DNA of 64,000 nucleotides from Paulinella micropora. Lineage: Eukaryota > Cercozoa > Imbricatea > Euglyphida. How positions within the stretch are numbered: position 1 is the stretch's first letter; every line of letters begins with the position of its first letter. The position numbers and the translations under genes were made by a program. Below are positions 1-9,759 of this stretch, one piece after another. Below the pieces are notes generated by a model, which did no database searches, was not told the DNA's origin, and worked only from the letters and a program-made list of their open reading frames with translations. Location: NCBI GenBank assembly GCA_009731375.1, contig BJOX01000168.1, forward strand, positions 219,063-283,062, written 5' to 3'.

Positions 1-356
1 TGTACGAACTATTTGAAGCATAAAACCGGTTTTGAAACATAATGTTACACATTATTAATACGGTCACACATTAAAAATGTCAGACATGATTAATATTAAA
101 ATAATGCATGTAGTTGTTATACATACTAACACACCACTTGCTATATTAATAAAATAATATTACCGGCAGCTTATTCAGCATGTGTACGAACTTGATCAAG
201 CAGAAAACTTGTTAATTAAGTAATAATATTAATATAATGTAACCGGCCCTTGGATTTATTAATTAATAATATTATATAACAATATTAATATTATGATCCA
301 CCGCTCAGACGTCGGAAAGTTTCGTGAAATTTATCAGTTTTTCCCGTGACTGTGAA
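1..356. other. AT-rich intergenic DNA
   Basis: This stretch is AT-rich with scattered AATATT and TTAATTAA words. I see no open frame, RNA or repeat with recognisable structure in it. Confidence 0.5.
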
Positions 357-843
357 TTATAGGTTGTTGTTTTTAGATATGTTTTGGCATTTGTGCAGGT
401 TACGGACATAACGAATCGTGTCAGTTGACCCGGTCATAGGTTTGGGGACACTCCGTTTCTTGCGGGATTTTCCCTTTGGCTTGTTGCCAAGTTTGGGTTT
501 AATTCTGACTTCCCTTTCTATTATTGAAGTGAAGGTTAGCCGCTTGAACCAGTAGCGTTCATGATTAAATTCTATTTTTCCTGGAGCTCGTAAGGGTAAG
601 ATCAAGTTTCTTGATACATTTGGAGTGCGTTTGCCTTTTTCGAACTCATAGGATTCGGAATTTTGAACGACGCACTTTCTGGGAACAAGCTCAGTCACTG
701 TTGCTGACAATGTCTTGGTGAGGGTGTCAAGTAGCTTCTCGACGATCAGTACTCTGTGCTGGTCGTGTGAGATAGTGCTTTCAGTCGTCTTTGCTTCCTC
801 TAAGAATCTTCTTCTTCTTCTTCTTCTTCTTCTTCTTCTTCTT

Positions 844-891
<48 letters not shown>

Positions 892-944
892 GGCCTAGGC
901 CTTCGGTTTAATGAAGTTAACAATTTAAACTCTGGTCGATCCAT
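357..944 (-). CDS. Unassigned 195-codon ORF with Ser/Arg tract
   Basis: One open frame runs on the minus strand from an ATG at 942-944 to a stop at 357-359. Residues about 20-46 are a serine run followed by an arginine run, which are simply a translated (TAG)n/(GAA)n microsatellite. The remaining 145 residues have mixed composition, with a basic region rich in K, R and P near the end (motif KPKGKSRKKRSVPKP). I recognise no domain. It could be a single-exon gene, one exon of a larger gene, or chance. The non-repetitive part being open for over 430 nt in AT-rich DNA favours real coding, but there is no supporting context. Confidence 0.3.
793..889. repeat. (TTC)n-(TAC)n microsatellite
   Basis: A TTC run passes directly into a CTA/TAC run inside the ORF at 357-944, giving Ser and Arg tracts on the minus strand and poly-Leu on the plus strand. 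Confidence 0.9.
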
Positions 945-1074
945 ACAAATCGTTAGCTCAAGAGCTATTGATTTAACTAGATGGTGACCTACGTCTCAAG
1001 TTATTAAAGATAATGAGAAATTATTAAAAAAATTAAAGTATTAAAATAAAATGACTTAGATTAAAAATATTAAA

Positions 1075-1077
<3 letters not shown>

Positions 1078-1110
<33 letters not shown>

Positions 1111-1428
1111 AATAGTAATAACAATAATAATAAGTATATATGGAATTAACAAATATATATATATGTATATATATATATTATATATATGTATATATATATA
1201 TATTAGATTAATCTTTTATGAAGTAAAGTTCTAGTTCAGTGAGGAACGAGAAAAAAAAAAAAAAAAACGGAAATATATATAATAATATAATATAATATAA
1301 AAAATATAATATTATATATATATGTATATATATGTTGAAAGAGTTATATTCTCACTCAGTACTATATATATATATATATAAATATATGTTGAAAGTGTTA
1401 TATTCTCACTCAGTACTATATATAACGG
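1078..1428. repeat. (ATA)n/(TA)n tract with a short tandem duplication
   Basis: AAT and TA repeats fill this stretch. A unit containing TTGAAAG(A/T)GTTATATTCTC occurs twice in tandem at about 1,333-1,370 and 1,387-1,424, immediately next to the LINE 3' end. The AT-rich duplication probably marks or follows the LINE insertion point. Confidence 0.7.
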
Positions 1429-1585
1429 TGGCACTCGCAAAAGCTGGTAGACACGAGGTGACTCCCCAAGGGGGTTTGGCCAACCACACTCCGGCTTAGG
1501 ATGTGATCAACGCTGAACTTGTCCCACACTCAGGTATCATCTGATGATGAGGTGTCCAACGCCCTCTTTAGGCCCGTAGGCAGTG

Positions 1586-2416
1586 TCAGGATTCTTGCAT
1601 CCTTAAGAGATATGCTTTGAGTTCCTTTTTGAATTCTGCTTTGTATGAGATATCTCTTAGGTGCTCTGGCAGCTTATCCCATTGTGCTTGTGCTGCTCTG
1701 CTGTATTGACCCGTCGTTGAGTCGTTGTACATGTGTTTCTTTGATGACCGCCTAGTGTTGTAGTTATGAACAGCTGTGATTGGTCGGATATTGTTGTAGT
1801 GAAGGGGAAGGAAAGCCTTGAAGGCTGGGTAAATAAGGGAGTGTGCATCCATGCATACGCTGTACTTATACATGTTAAGTATGTTGAGTAAGCGTAGTTT
1901 GGCAAAAAGAGGCTTGGTAGGTGTTCTCCATGATTTGAGACATATCAGACGGACTATACGTTTTTGGATGATAATGAGTGGATGTATAATGGTGTTGTAG
2001 TCATCAGATCCCCATATAGAGATACCATACATAAGTAGGGGGTATACATGTGCATAGTAAAGTTGGAGGAGGATGTGAGTGGGAAGTAGGCTGTTCACAT
2101 AACGAAACATTTGGACGAATGGTTGAAGGCGGAATATAATAGATTGTATATGTTCACGGAAGGACAGGTTGCTTTGGATGATTGTACCTAATACTTTTAC
2201 CTTTCGTTCTTGTTGGAGCCTCTTGCCGTCGATAGTCAAGTCGAGCTGCACCTTCTGTTCATGCTTGTGGACGATAGTGTAGGTGGTTTTGGTGGGGTTG
2301 GGTACTAGGTTATGTCTGATAGTGGACAAGGTTCGTTGTATCAGTTTGTGCTTGCTCTTGGAGTTGTTCTTTATTCTTAGCAGCAATGATAAGTGTGGTG
2401 TCATCTGCGTATGCAA
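1586..2416 (-). pseudogene. LINE ORF2 C-terminal part, shifted frame
   Basis: This 276-codon frame continues ORF2 after a frameshift: it overlaps the end of the 2,310-4,559 frame by about 107 nt and carries the region that normally follows the RT palm. It has the typical LINE tail, with a VLG-x-I-x-(S/D) motif, a YGISIWG motif, an NTR motif and a C-terminal W-x-x-LP-x-x-LR followed by FK-x-x-LK-x-YL. These are known features of the RT thumb/connection and C-terminal domain of jockey/CR1-like elements. The separation from ORF2 by a change of frame, with no programmed-shift signal I can see, argues for decay. Confidence 0.8.
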
Positions 2417-4559
2417 AGACTGTCCCGTGTGTTAGTGAAAGTATAATATCATTGATGTATAGAATGAAGAGCGTTGTTGAGAGTGTGCTACCTTGCGGGA
2501 TCCCATGTGTGATCTTGCGTGGATAAGAACGAGCATATTGGGTAAATACTGTTTGGTATCGTTTTGTGAGGTATGATTTAAAAAAGGTAGTGGTGTTATC
2601 GCTAAAATTTATATTATTTCGTAGTTTATGGATCAGTGTTTCATGATCTATAGTGTCATAGGCTTTCGATAGGTCAATAAATAGAGCAAGTACATACCTT
2701 CCTGGGCCTTTGAGGTTTTGGATGTGATTTAAGATGGTTTGTGTAGTGATTGTTGTGTTCGAGTGTGGTCGGAAGGCGTATTGAGTTCGGGAGAGGATGT
2801 CGTACCTGGTAAGGTGGGCCATCAGTTGCTTGTTGAGTATAGTGTCAAAGACCTTAGCAATAATCGGCAGTAGCGAGATAGGTCTGTAATTCTCAGGCAG
2901 CGTTCTATCTTTAGCTTTATATATTTCAATAACTTTAGTTATTTTTAGTGCATCAGGGTATTGGTTATGTTCTATAGCTTTATTAAAGAGCGTTGTTAAT
3001 ATCGGGGCAATGTACTTTGTAAGGTCTTGCATGATGGCTGGTTTTATTTTGTTTATATCTTCTGCTTTGTTTCTGTTAATTGCTTTCAGTGTATCAACTA
3101 CATCATCCTGCAAAATGCGTTTGAGTGTAAATGGAGGCAGTTTTCTCTTTGTTAGGTCTATTTCCTCTTCTCTGACTTTATGTTCTTGGGGGATTTGGGC
3201 ACTGACCTTGGAGCCGACCGTCGTGTAGTGTCTGTTGAGTGCATTAGCAATACCTTTGGGGTCGGTGATTACCTTATCATCTACGCGGAGTTGGGTGGGC
3301 GAGGTCTTCAGACCTTGTGTCTGTGGGATCAGCTTTCTCAACGCATTCATACGTTTTTTTGGATCGTGACTTAGTTTTTCCATTAAGGTAGTCATGTATG
3401 CTTTCTTAGCTTTCTTAATCTCTCTATTAGTTTTATTTCTATGCTTATTATACTTAGTTCTATTACTTTTAACTGGGCATGCTATTTTTATTTCATACAG
3501 TTCTCTTTGTTTCTTAATCATGGCTCTAATTTCATTATTGCACCATGGTTTCCATTTTCGTTTCTTTACACGCTTTTCATATTTTTCTACCACTGCCTTA
3601 ATAGCTGTATGTATTTTATTTATATAATTATTAGGAGTATCGTTATTTAGTTCTGGGTCAAGAACTTGCTTAAGTTCATAAATTATTTCTTCTGTTATTA
3701 TTTCCTTCTTGTCTTCATATCTCTTATTTCTTAGGATTTTATTATTATTTTTCTTATGTGTGATTGGGGTGTGAAAGATAGCATAGATGGGATGGTGATC
3801 AGAGATGCATGTAGGTAAGACATCAGATGTGATATCGCAGGTGAGTGTCGTTAATATAACATCAAGCAATGTATGGCTCTTTGCTTTGCGGGTGGGATTT
3901 TTGATTGTGGTGAAGAGGTTGTTGATTGCAAGGAAGTCACATACCTGTTTTGTAGGGCGCAAGAGATCAAGGTTAAGGTCACCAACAATCGTGATGCTCG
4001 TGTGTGGGGAGGCAGAGAGGATACCTTGCATGTAGTTTTGGAGCTCTTGGAAGAAAGCGCAGTCGTAGGATTGTGAGAGTGGTCTTTTGTAGATATGGAA
4101 TATGGTGTGGATTGGATTATTTTTATGTTCTGTGCTGTGTATCTGCATGATTACGCCAGAGGCTTTTGAGATTTTAGATTCAGAGATTGTGATGTGCATA
4201 TCGTTTTTATAGTAGACCGACACATCTGTGGTATGATAGGATGTGTATGTTGGGATTGGGAAGTGAGTGTGTGGTGTACCTGGTGTTATTTTTGATTCCG
4301 TAAGTGATATAATGTCTGGGATGAAGTGAGTGCAGTCAGGGTTGGATAGATGGTTAAGTAGGGTTTGGTGGCTTCCTGTTATACCACGGATATTCGTATG
4401 ATATATAGAGAAGTGTTTGTTTACCTTGGGGGGAAGAGATGTGAGGTGTGGGTGTATGATTTGTGCTGGTGGGTGTGATGGTGCATTGTTGCAATTGGGT
4501 TGAGTCTGTTCTGGTAGGTGTTCCAGGGGTAGGGGGTTGGGCTGTAATAAGGAGCTCAT
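2310..4559 (-). CDS. LINE ORF2: AP endonuclease and reverse transcriptase
   Basis: The 749-residue product begins at the ATG at 4,557-4,559, just after ORF1 stops. The N-terminal 260 residues carry endonuclease/exonuclease/phosphatase motifs in order: HTNIRG (about residue 54), LTESK (about 88), VGDLNLDLL (about 190), LLDVILT and SDHHPIY (about 253). The RT domain follows, with NYRPISLL, FIDLSKAYD, GIPQGSTLS and the catalytic FAYADD near residue 714. The frame stops about 30 residues after YADD; the rest of the protein is in another frame at 1,586-2,416. The enzyme would nick target DNA and prime reverse transcription from its own RNA, but the frameshift separates the C-terminal part. Confidence 0.9.
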   Translation of the reverse strand: MSSLLQPNPLPLEHLPEQTQPNCNNAPSHPPAQIIHPHLTSLPPKVNKHFSIYHTNIRGITGSHQTLLNHLSNPDCTHFIPDIISLTESKITPGTPHTHFPIPTYTSYHTTDVSVYYKNDMHITISESKISKASGVIMQIHSTEHKNNPIHTIFHIYKRPLSQSYDCAFFQELQNYMQGILSASPHTSITIVGDLNLDLLRPTKQVCDFLAINNLFTTIKNPTRKAKSHTLLDVILTTLTCDITSDVLPTCISDHHPIYAIFHTPITHKKNNNKILRNKRYEDKKEIITEEIIYELKQVLDPELNNDTPNNYINKIHTAIKAVVEKYEKRVKKRKWKPWCNNEIRAMIKKQRELYEIKIACPVKSNRTKYNKHRNKTNREIKKAKKAYMTTLMEKLSHDPKKRMNALRKLIPQTQGLKTSPTQLRVDDKVITDPKGIANALNRHYTTVGSKVSAQIPQEHKVREEEIDLTKRKLPPFTLKRILQDDVVDTLKAINRNKAEDINKIKPAIMQDLTKYIAPILTTLFNKAIEHNQYPDALKITKVIEIYKAKDRTLPENYRPISLLPIIAKVFDTILNKQLMAHLTRYDILSRTQYAFRPHSNTTITTQTILNHIQNLKGPGRYVLALFIDLSKAYDTIDHETLIHKLRNNINFSDNTTTFFKSYLTKRYQTVFTQYARSYPRKITHGIPQGSTLSTTLFILYINDIILSLTHGTVFAYADDTTLIIAAKNKEQLQEQAQTDTTNLVHYQT

Positions 4560-4562
4560 GGC

Positions 4563-5372
4563 TTACTGCGGTGCCTCACTGGCAGGGAACGTCGAACTGG
4601 AACTAGACATGGTTGCATTTCCTGACCTGTTGGTCCTTGGGGAGGCAGATGAGTTGTCTGATTCACAGTTCTTGAAGTGGTTCTTCAAGTACCGAATATG
4701 AGTCAAGCGTTGGATCTTAAATCTGTTCTCACTCTCTCGTGGGCGTAGATATATCTCACCATCTGTGCTCCACACTGCTGCCACGAAATTTGGGTAGTCC
4801 TTCATGAGTTGCTTTGTGTGGTCAAGGAGTTTGCGTGTTTCAGGTGACAAGCTCTCTTTACACATGATGTGGTAATCTTTACCCGTGTAATTCTGCAAGC
4901 GTGGCGTGATTTGCGAGATTTGCTTGTGCTGGGGATGCGAAGATTTATCGTACCGGACGAAATTTTTCTTCAGCTGATTACTTGCAAACCGGACTTTTAT
5001 CGCAGGCGTGGTTTTTGCTGTTTCCGGGTTGTACATCTTTGCTGCATGGTCCGAGATCATTCTTTTGCAAAGTAATATGTCACCATCCTTACAGTCCATA
5101 CCTTTCGCTTTCATTAAAGCTGTTACTATTTTATGAGTTTGTTTTTGAGTTTCTTTGGAATCATATGGAATTCCGGTGATTATCGCGGTGTCCAAAGATT
5201 CGTTGTTTGGGAGTACTACCGGTGGTTCTTCCCTTTTATGTAACGGGAAACTTTCATGCAAATTGCTGTTTGCGAGATTAAAGGGTTGTTTCCAGCTGCC
5301 TTGAAGTGTGTTGTTGTTGTTGCTGTGTGATGAGGATGCACTGGAAGATTGCATGGACTGGGGTCTGCTCAT
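4563..5372 (-). CDS. LINE ORF1 protein (RNA-binding, partial)
   Basis: A 269-codon frame sits three bases upstream of ORF2 on the same strand. It starts with a Ser/Asn-rich leader and continues as a folded region with an AIITGIPYD segment and alternating helices and strands, as expected for the RRM-like ORF1 proteins of CR1/jockey-type elements that coat the element RNA (inference from position and general resemblance). No CCHC knuckle is visible. Upstream, 5,380-5,700 holds more of the same protein in other frames (for example a heptad-like stretch including KVESLTRELKEERDRN), so the original ORF1 probably began near 5,696 with a coiled coil and is now frameshifted. Confidence 0.7.
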   Translation of the reverse strand: MSRPQSMQSSSASSSHSNNNNTLQGSWKQPFNLANSNLHESFPLHKREEPPVVLPNNESLDTAIITGIPYDSKETQKQTHKIVTALMKAKGMDCKDGDILLCKRMISDHAAKMYNPETAKTTPAIKVRFASNQLKKNFVRYDKSSHPQHKQISQITPRLQNYTGKDYHIMCKESLSPETRKLLDHTKQLMKDYPNFVAAVWSTDGEIYLRPRESENRFKIQRLTHIRYLKNHFKNCESDNSSASPRTNRSGNATMSSSSSTFPASEAPQ

Positions 5373-5379
5373 GTGTGAG

Positions 5380-5700
5380 GTGGTGCTGTTGTTGAGGAAA
5401 ACCTGTTTCGATCTCGTTCCTCTTTGAGTTCTCTCGTTAGGCTTTCAACTTTTGCATCACATTGCAGCAGCTTCATGGTCATGTCATGCATTTTTTCAGC
5501 ATTTCATCCATTTTTTCTTCCATCGTTTTTGGCGCGTTTCCGTTGCCGTCTTGTTTTTCAGTTTCATCGGTTGTTTTGCTGAGTTTTGCCAAATTTTTTT
5601 CGGTGGATTCAATTCGAGCATGTTGTTGTTGTTGGGATTGTCTGAGGTGTTTGCTCTTGATGGTGTTGATGGTTTTGCTCTCTTCTGGGAGGACATGATG
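5380..5700 (-). pseudogene. Broken 5' part of LINE ORF1
   Basis: The minus strand encodes a short basic frame from the ATG at 5,694-5,696, then in other frames MEEKMDEMLKK and a KVESLTREL coiled-coil segment, before the intact frame resumes at 5,372. The pieces follow one another collinearly, which suggests one reading frame broken by small indels. Confidence 0.5.
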
Positions 5701-5811
5701 CTTCTTGAATAATTTCCCGTGAACTACTACTACTACTTCCGCTACTTCCGCTACTTCCGCTTCTTCTTAAGCTGTAGGTTGTAAGGGAGGTTTTGGAGAT
5801 TTATAGGGAAG

Positions 5812-5817
5812 GACCCT
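5812..5817 (+). repeat. Left target-site duplication GACCCT
   Basis: GACCCT directly precedes the first base of the left terminal inverted repeat and recurs directly after the right one (8,667-8,672). Polinton/Maverick integrases are known to make 6-bp duplications. Confidence 0.9.
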
Positions 5818-5945
5818 AGAAGATGATTACACTTTTCGCGCAGGTATTTTTCAAGCAAAATACCAGCCCGAAAAGTATCTTAACAGACCAAAATCACCAA
5901 AAATCACCAAACAAGAAGAAATCAAGAGGAAATAAAAAAGGAAGC
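5818..5945 (+). repeat. Left terminal inverted repeat
   Basis: About 125 bp match the reverse complement of 8,540-8,666 with few mismatches. The repeat contains its own imperfect palindrome: CTTTTCG...GGTATTTT pairs with AAAATACC...CGAAAAG at about 5,832-5,877. Confidence 0.9.
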
Positions 5946-6011
5946 TAAAATTAATAATTTAATTAATTATTTTACATTTATAAAAATATATAAACTATAA
6001 TATAATACAAG

Positions 6012-6218
6012 ATGCCAAGACCGAAACTATACGAAGGAGAAGCAAGACGAAAGAGAAATAACGAGAAAGCTCTCGCATACTACTACCGCCACCAAGAAAG
6101 GTTGAAGGAGGAAAGAAAAGAAAAAGCATTAAAGCAAAAGCAAGAACTCAAAAGCATAGAAGAATACAAAAAGAAGATACAAGAGCTGGAAGATAGACTG
6201 AGTAAGATAACTGTTTAA
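6012..6218 (+). CDS. Small basic coiled-coil protein of the Polinton-like element
   Basis: The 68-residue protein begins MPRPKLYEGEARRKRNNEKA and is followed by a K/E-rich helix with a heptad pattern (about residues 25-65). Short proteins with a basic N-terminal region followed by a coiled coil occur in several viruses and mobile elements and resemble a minimal bZIP arrangement, so DNA binding is a reasonable guess but only a guess. It is the first ORF after the left TIR, reads toward the polymerase fragment, and lies in AT-rich DNA. The ATG follows an AT-rich leader with no other start in frame. Confidence 0.6.
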   Translation: MPRPKLYEGEARRKRNNEKALAYYYRHQERLKEERKEKALKQKQELKSIEEYKKKIQELEDRLSKITV

Positions 6219-6349
6219 GTTCTAATAATTTTTTTAATCTGGTAAAAATATTTTTCATCTAAACAAATAGCTCCCATATAATAACGGTAAAAACATTAAT
6301 TAATTATTTTTAGAAAAAGTATCTTACCTAATATATACATAACTGTAAA

Positions 6350-7615
6350 ATGTCAAAACCACCACTACCACCAAGACCAAACAAGCAATATGTTCAACTT
6401 CTTCAAGCTAAGGCTAAGCTTAGAAAGGTTGAAACGAAAGATAAAAGAAACCGCCAGGACCTTTTATCTAACATCCGTAGTAATACGAGGGCAAATCTCC
6501 GCGAGGCTAAGACTAGGGAAGCGAAGAGACGAGAGTTTAGAGCAAACGATTATGAAGTTAGGAGTGATAATCGGCTGAATTCTCTCACATTCAAATTTAG
6601 GGAGCTAGACATAAGCTTCTATGATACAGACACATTGGAAGAGAAGGTATTGATACCCGCTATAAGATATGCCAGAACGGAAGGGATGACCAACGATGCG
6701 GATGTCAATATATCTATAACATACTCAACCGCTCCTGCTAATGAACGATACGACCACTATTTAAAAAAGAAAAGTTTTAATTCGTTTCAACTCCGCCAAT
6801 ACGATACCGTATTTATGGATGTTCTGAACGAGTTCAACATAAACAACATTGAAGCGAGCGAGAATGGATATGAAAGAAACATAAGATATGTGAAAATAAC
6901 CATAGTTCAAGAAAACTGCTGAGGATGCTATGAAGGAGTGAGAGATAAAAAAACTAAGGTTGAAGAAAGAGTAAGAATATCACCACCCAGCAAAAATAAC
7001 AACTGCTTATTCTTCTTATATAAGGATATGTTAGATATTCATCTGATTAACAATAACAGGTGTAATATCGTCCGAGCTGAATTCAACCTTCCACCAAACT
7101 CACCCATACCATTTTCAATAGCGGTTGAAATATTGAAAAAATATGTTAAGGAAGGGAAAACATATGAAATAACTGACCATATTATGAAGCAAACAGTTAG
7201 CACAAATGAAGAATGATAAGAACCTGACAAACTAATCTTTTTAGAAAATGATCACTATTACGGATTAGTTAAGCAGTTTAAGAAGCGGTGCGAAGATTGT
7301 TTACAATTATATTTGAAGAAGCATACCTGTAATCTCAACAGGAAAAAATATGCTGACATTATGTTGAAGAAGAATGGTAAAAGACACTTAATAACTAAAT
7401 TTAGAGAAGAAGAAAAAATAAATAACGACCAAGTCATTCATTACGATTTGGAATCATTTAGAAATACAAACATCGCTGTCTGCTACGATATTCACGACTG
7501 CTACATAGTCGGATATACTCAGGGGTCTGATGGTTTCAAATACATAGCTGGTAAAGATTGTATAGTCAATTCGTGGATTTGTATAGCCCTATGTGCCAAG
7601 GGGCGAAGTGGGTGA
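6350..7615 (+). pseudogene. Truncated protein-primed DNA polymerase B (pPolB), N-terminal part
   Basis: A single frame runs from the ATG at 6,350 to 7,615 and is broken only by TGA at 6,920-6,922 and adjacent TGA TAA at 7,214-7,219. The first third is basic. Then come NNNCLFFLY, an FLENDHYYGLV segment, a zinc-binding-like CEDC...H-x-C cluster and finally HYDLESFR, where D-x-E fits exonuclease motif I of B-family polymerases. This order matches the start of Polinton/adintovirus pPolB (inference from motif order). The exonuclease II/III motifs and the whole polymerase domain are missing: the frame ends where the minus-strand ORF begins. Three stops in one frame argue for decay rather than separate genes. 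Confidence 0.6.
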
Positions 7616-7966
7616 GCCACTATTTACACTTTCTCTTACATATTTATTCATATTAGCATCACCATTCGTTTTCATCATAATATGTAAATCATAATCAGAA
7701 TATTTTATATAAGATTTATTGAAACTCAACCCCTCATCTACTATCCACATTTTTATTTTATCAATAACTTCTCTTTGATATTCATATATATTTTCATTTT
7801 TCCATGCATTAAACAATTTTAGTTCTTTATTCGTTCTCATTATATTATTTTTTCTTTGTAAGTTGATCATCCTATCTTCTTCCACATATAAACTTTCTTG
7901 TTCTATCTTCCTGATAACTTTCATAACAGCCTCTAACTTCACTCTCTCTTCATTTCTTTTTCTCAT
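7589..7966 (-). CDS. Hypothetical coiled-coil protein in Polinton-like element
   Basis: The minus-strand frame gives 125 residues from the ATG at 7,964-7,966, and stays open upstream to about 8,120 without an in-frame stop, through a DDYVFIYETNKHG segment and a K/E-rich helix. It may therefore begin further upstream, through a non-ATG start or a spliced exon. The protein is helical and charged and I recognise no family. It converges on, and slightly overlaps, the pPolB fragment. This convergent layout resembles the two opposed gene blocks of full Polintons, with an internal deletion having joined them near 7,600. Confidence 0.45.
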   Translation of the reverse strand: MRKRNEERVKLEAVMKVIRKIEQESLYVEEDRMINLQRKNNIMRTNKELKLFNAWKNENIYEYQREVIDKIKMWIVDEGLSFNKSYIKYSDYDLHIMMKTNGDANMNKYVRESVNSGSPTSPLGT

Positions 7967-8539
7967 TAAGATGTCTATTTCTTTATTTAACTTATTTATT
8001 TTTTCTTCGGAAGCTATTTTTGTTCTAGTTAACTTATCAACTCCGTGTTTATTTGTTTCATAAATGAATACATAATCATCTCTTACCTTGGTCTGGTTGG
8101 GGCAGGGTTCCGCTCTGGAACTTCTTCACTTCTTGGATTTTCTGAATTCTGAGAGAATGAAGCGCCGACTATTTTTGTCACTGGGAAAAAGGTTTAGGTG
8201 GTCAGTTTCTGTCTTTTATTTCCATTTTTTCATTTTTTGTTTTTAGTTATTCCATATAATCCTTACTTGGACCGTTTGGATTATTCTAATTTTCCTGGTG
8301 AGTGGTTTGAAATGCCTTTCTCTTTTTGGCGGACCGTATGGCTACCGCGAAAAATTCTGTTCTGGGTTCTGTCGTCATTTGTTTTCTTTTTTCCTAATTT
8401 TCAGTATGTTATTTTTGGGTGGTATTGTGTTTTTTGTTATTATCAATGTGGTGTGTGGGTTTTGTTCCATTCCATATTTCCTTATTTCTATCATATCATA
8501 GTTTTATTTATGTTTCTTCTTCCTTCCTTCTTCCTTCTT

Positions 8540-8666
8540 GTTTCCTTTTTGATTTCCTCTTGATTTCCTCTTGTTTGTTGATTTTTGGAGATTTTGGACT
8601 GTTAAGACACTTTTCGGGCTGGTATTTTGCTTGAAAATACCTGCGCGAAAAGTGTAATCATCTTCT
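8540..8666 (-). repeat. Right terminal inverted repeat
   Basis: Reverse complement of the left TIR. It differs by about one indel and several substitutions, and carries the same internal palindrome. Confidence 0.9.
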
Positions 8667-8672
8667 GACCCT
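8667..8672 (+). repeat. Right target-site duplication GACCCT
   Basis: GACCCT directly follows the last TIR base and is identical to 5,812-5,817. Confidence 0.9.
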
Positions 8673-8984
8673 GATCTCGAAACGTGGACCTTGACACCTA
8701 GGATATCATGTTTATGGGATGTTCAGATGTGGATGGCGGCGTAGTGGCGAATATAATTCATCGCGCATGAAAACAATTTGGGGACAATGTCTTCCGCAGT
8801 CCCTTTGCTTCTCCTGATCGTCCTGCGTCCCCCTCGTCCCCTTCTGCGTCTTCTCTTGCATCTCCTCTCTTTTCTTTGGATTCGTCCCATATTTCTCCTC
8901 CTGGTCATCGTGCTTCACCTGCACCCTAGGCCTCCAATGATCCGTTTCGATCGCTGGTTTCCTCTCCGTCTCCAGCATTCCCAT
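8673..8984. other. Unique sequence, no gene recognised
   Basis: The sequence has mixed composition and becomes C/T-rich on the plus strand towards its right end. Open frames occur in several phases but none shows a domain. It may be intron or UTR of a gene continuing to the right. Confidence 0.3.
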
Positions 8985-9062
<78 letters not shown>

Positions 9063-9142
9063 TTACAGTAACTACTACTATGTCTCTCTTCATCGTCAGA
9101 CTCTTCGTTCGCTTCTTTTACCACCACCACTACTACTACTAT

Positions 9143-9188
<46 letters not shown>

Positions 9189-9640
9189 GCTGCTGCTGCT
9201 TCTTCTTCTTCCGCTTCTTCTTTTTCTTCTTCTTCTTCTTCTTCTTCTTCTTCTTCTTCTTCTTCTTCTTCTTCTTCTTCTTCTTCTTCTTCTTCTTCTT
9301 CTAGATCTTCTTCTTCTTCTTCTTCTTCTTCTTCTTCTTCTTCTTCTTCTTCTTCTTCTTCTTCTCCTTCTCCTTCTTCTTCTTCTTCTTCTCCTTCTTC
9401 TTCTNNNNNNNNNNATCATCATCATCGCCATCTGGTTTGTCTTCTTCTGCAACTACCACCGATTCTTCTCCTTCTCTTTCTTCTTCCCTTGATTGCATCG
9501 CTGCGGCTTGTCCTCTTCCTTTTGTTTCTTCTTCTTCTTCTTCTTCTTCTTCTTCTTCTTCTTCTTCTTCTTCTTCTTCTTCTTCTTCTTCTTCTTCTTC
9601 TTCTTCTTCTTCTTCTTCTTCTTCTTCTTCTTTTGATTGC
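8985..9640. repeat. (CTA)n and (TTC)n trinucleotide arrays
   Basis: Successive arrays are CTA (8,988-9,066), TAC (9,126-9,188), TTC (9,196-9,404), an N gap at 9,405-9,414 and TTC again (9,527-9,632). All long poly-Ser, poly-Leu, poly-Arg, poly-Glu and poly-Lys frames here are translations of these arrays. Confidence 0.95.
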
Positions 9641-9759
9641 TTCGCTGCGGTGTGTCGTGCAGCATGCACGGTATCAAGTTCATTAACAAGTGTAGGTGAT
9701 CAGGTCGAAGCACGATCGAGCTTGGATAACACTGTATTAGCGGACCATCACTAACTCCG

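Larger units (their letters stand above)
1430..5810 (-). mobile_element. Degraded non-LTR retrotransposon (LINE)
   Basis: A two-ORF LINE lies on the minus strand in the order 5' region, ORF1 (about 5,700-4,563), ORF2 (4,559-1,586) and a short 3' UTR (1,585-1,430). ORF2 combines an apurinic endonuclease with a reverse transcriptase, as in the CR1/jockey/Rex-like groups of LINEs (family knowledge). The 3' end abuts an AT microsatellite. ORF1 carries several frame disruptions and ORF2 one, so this copy looks dead. The 5' limit is inferred only from the start of the neighbouring Polinton-like element at 5,818. Confidence 0.85.
5818..8666. mobile_element. Polinton/Maverick-derived element with TIRs and 6-bp TSD
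   Basis: The 2,849-bp element starts AGAAGATGATTACAC and ends with its reverse complement, and is flanked by the perfect 6-bp duplication GACCCT. Terminal AG and a 6-bp TSD are hallmarks of Polintons (family knowledge). Inside are a small basic ORF (6,012-6,218), a broken reading frame resembling the N-terminal part of protein-primed DNA polymerase B (6,350-7,615) and a minus-strand coiled-coil ORF (7,589 upward). Full Polintons are 15-20 kb and also encode an integrase, an ATPase, a protease and capsid proteins, none of which is seen. It is therefore an internally deleted copy that moved with help from another element. Its clean TSD suggests fairly recent movement. Confidence 0.85.

Noticed and set aside
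6920-7219. Reassignment of UGA to an amino acid
   Set aside because: Both transporter copies and the Sel1-like gene end in TGA at the expected place, and the polymerase fragment also contains TAA.
9096-9669. Long poly-Arg, poly-Glu, poly-Lys and poly-Ser open frames
   Set aside because: They are six-frame translations of (TTC)n and (CTA)n arrays without start context or domains.
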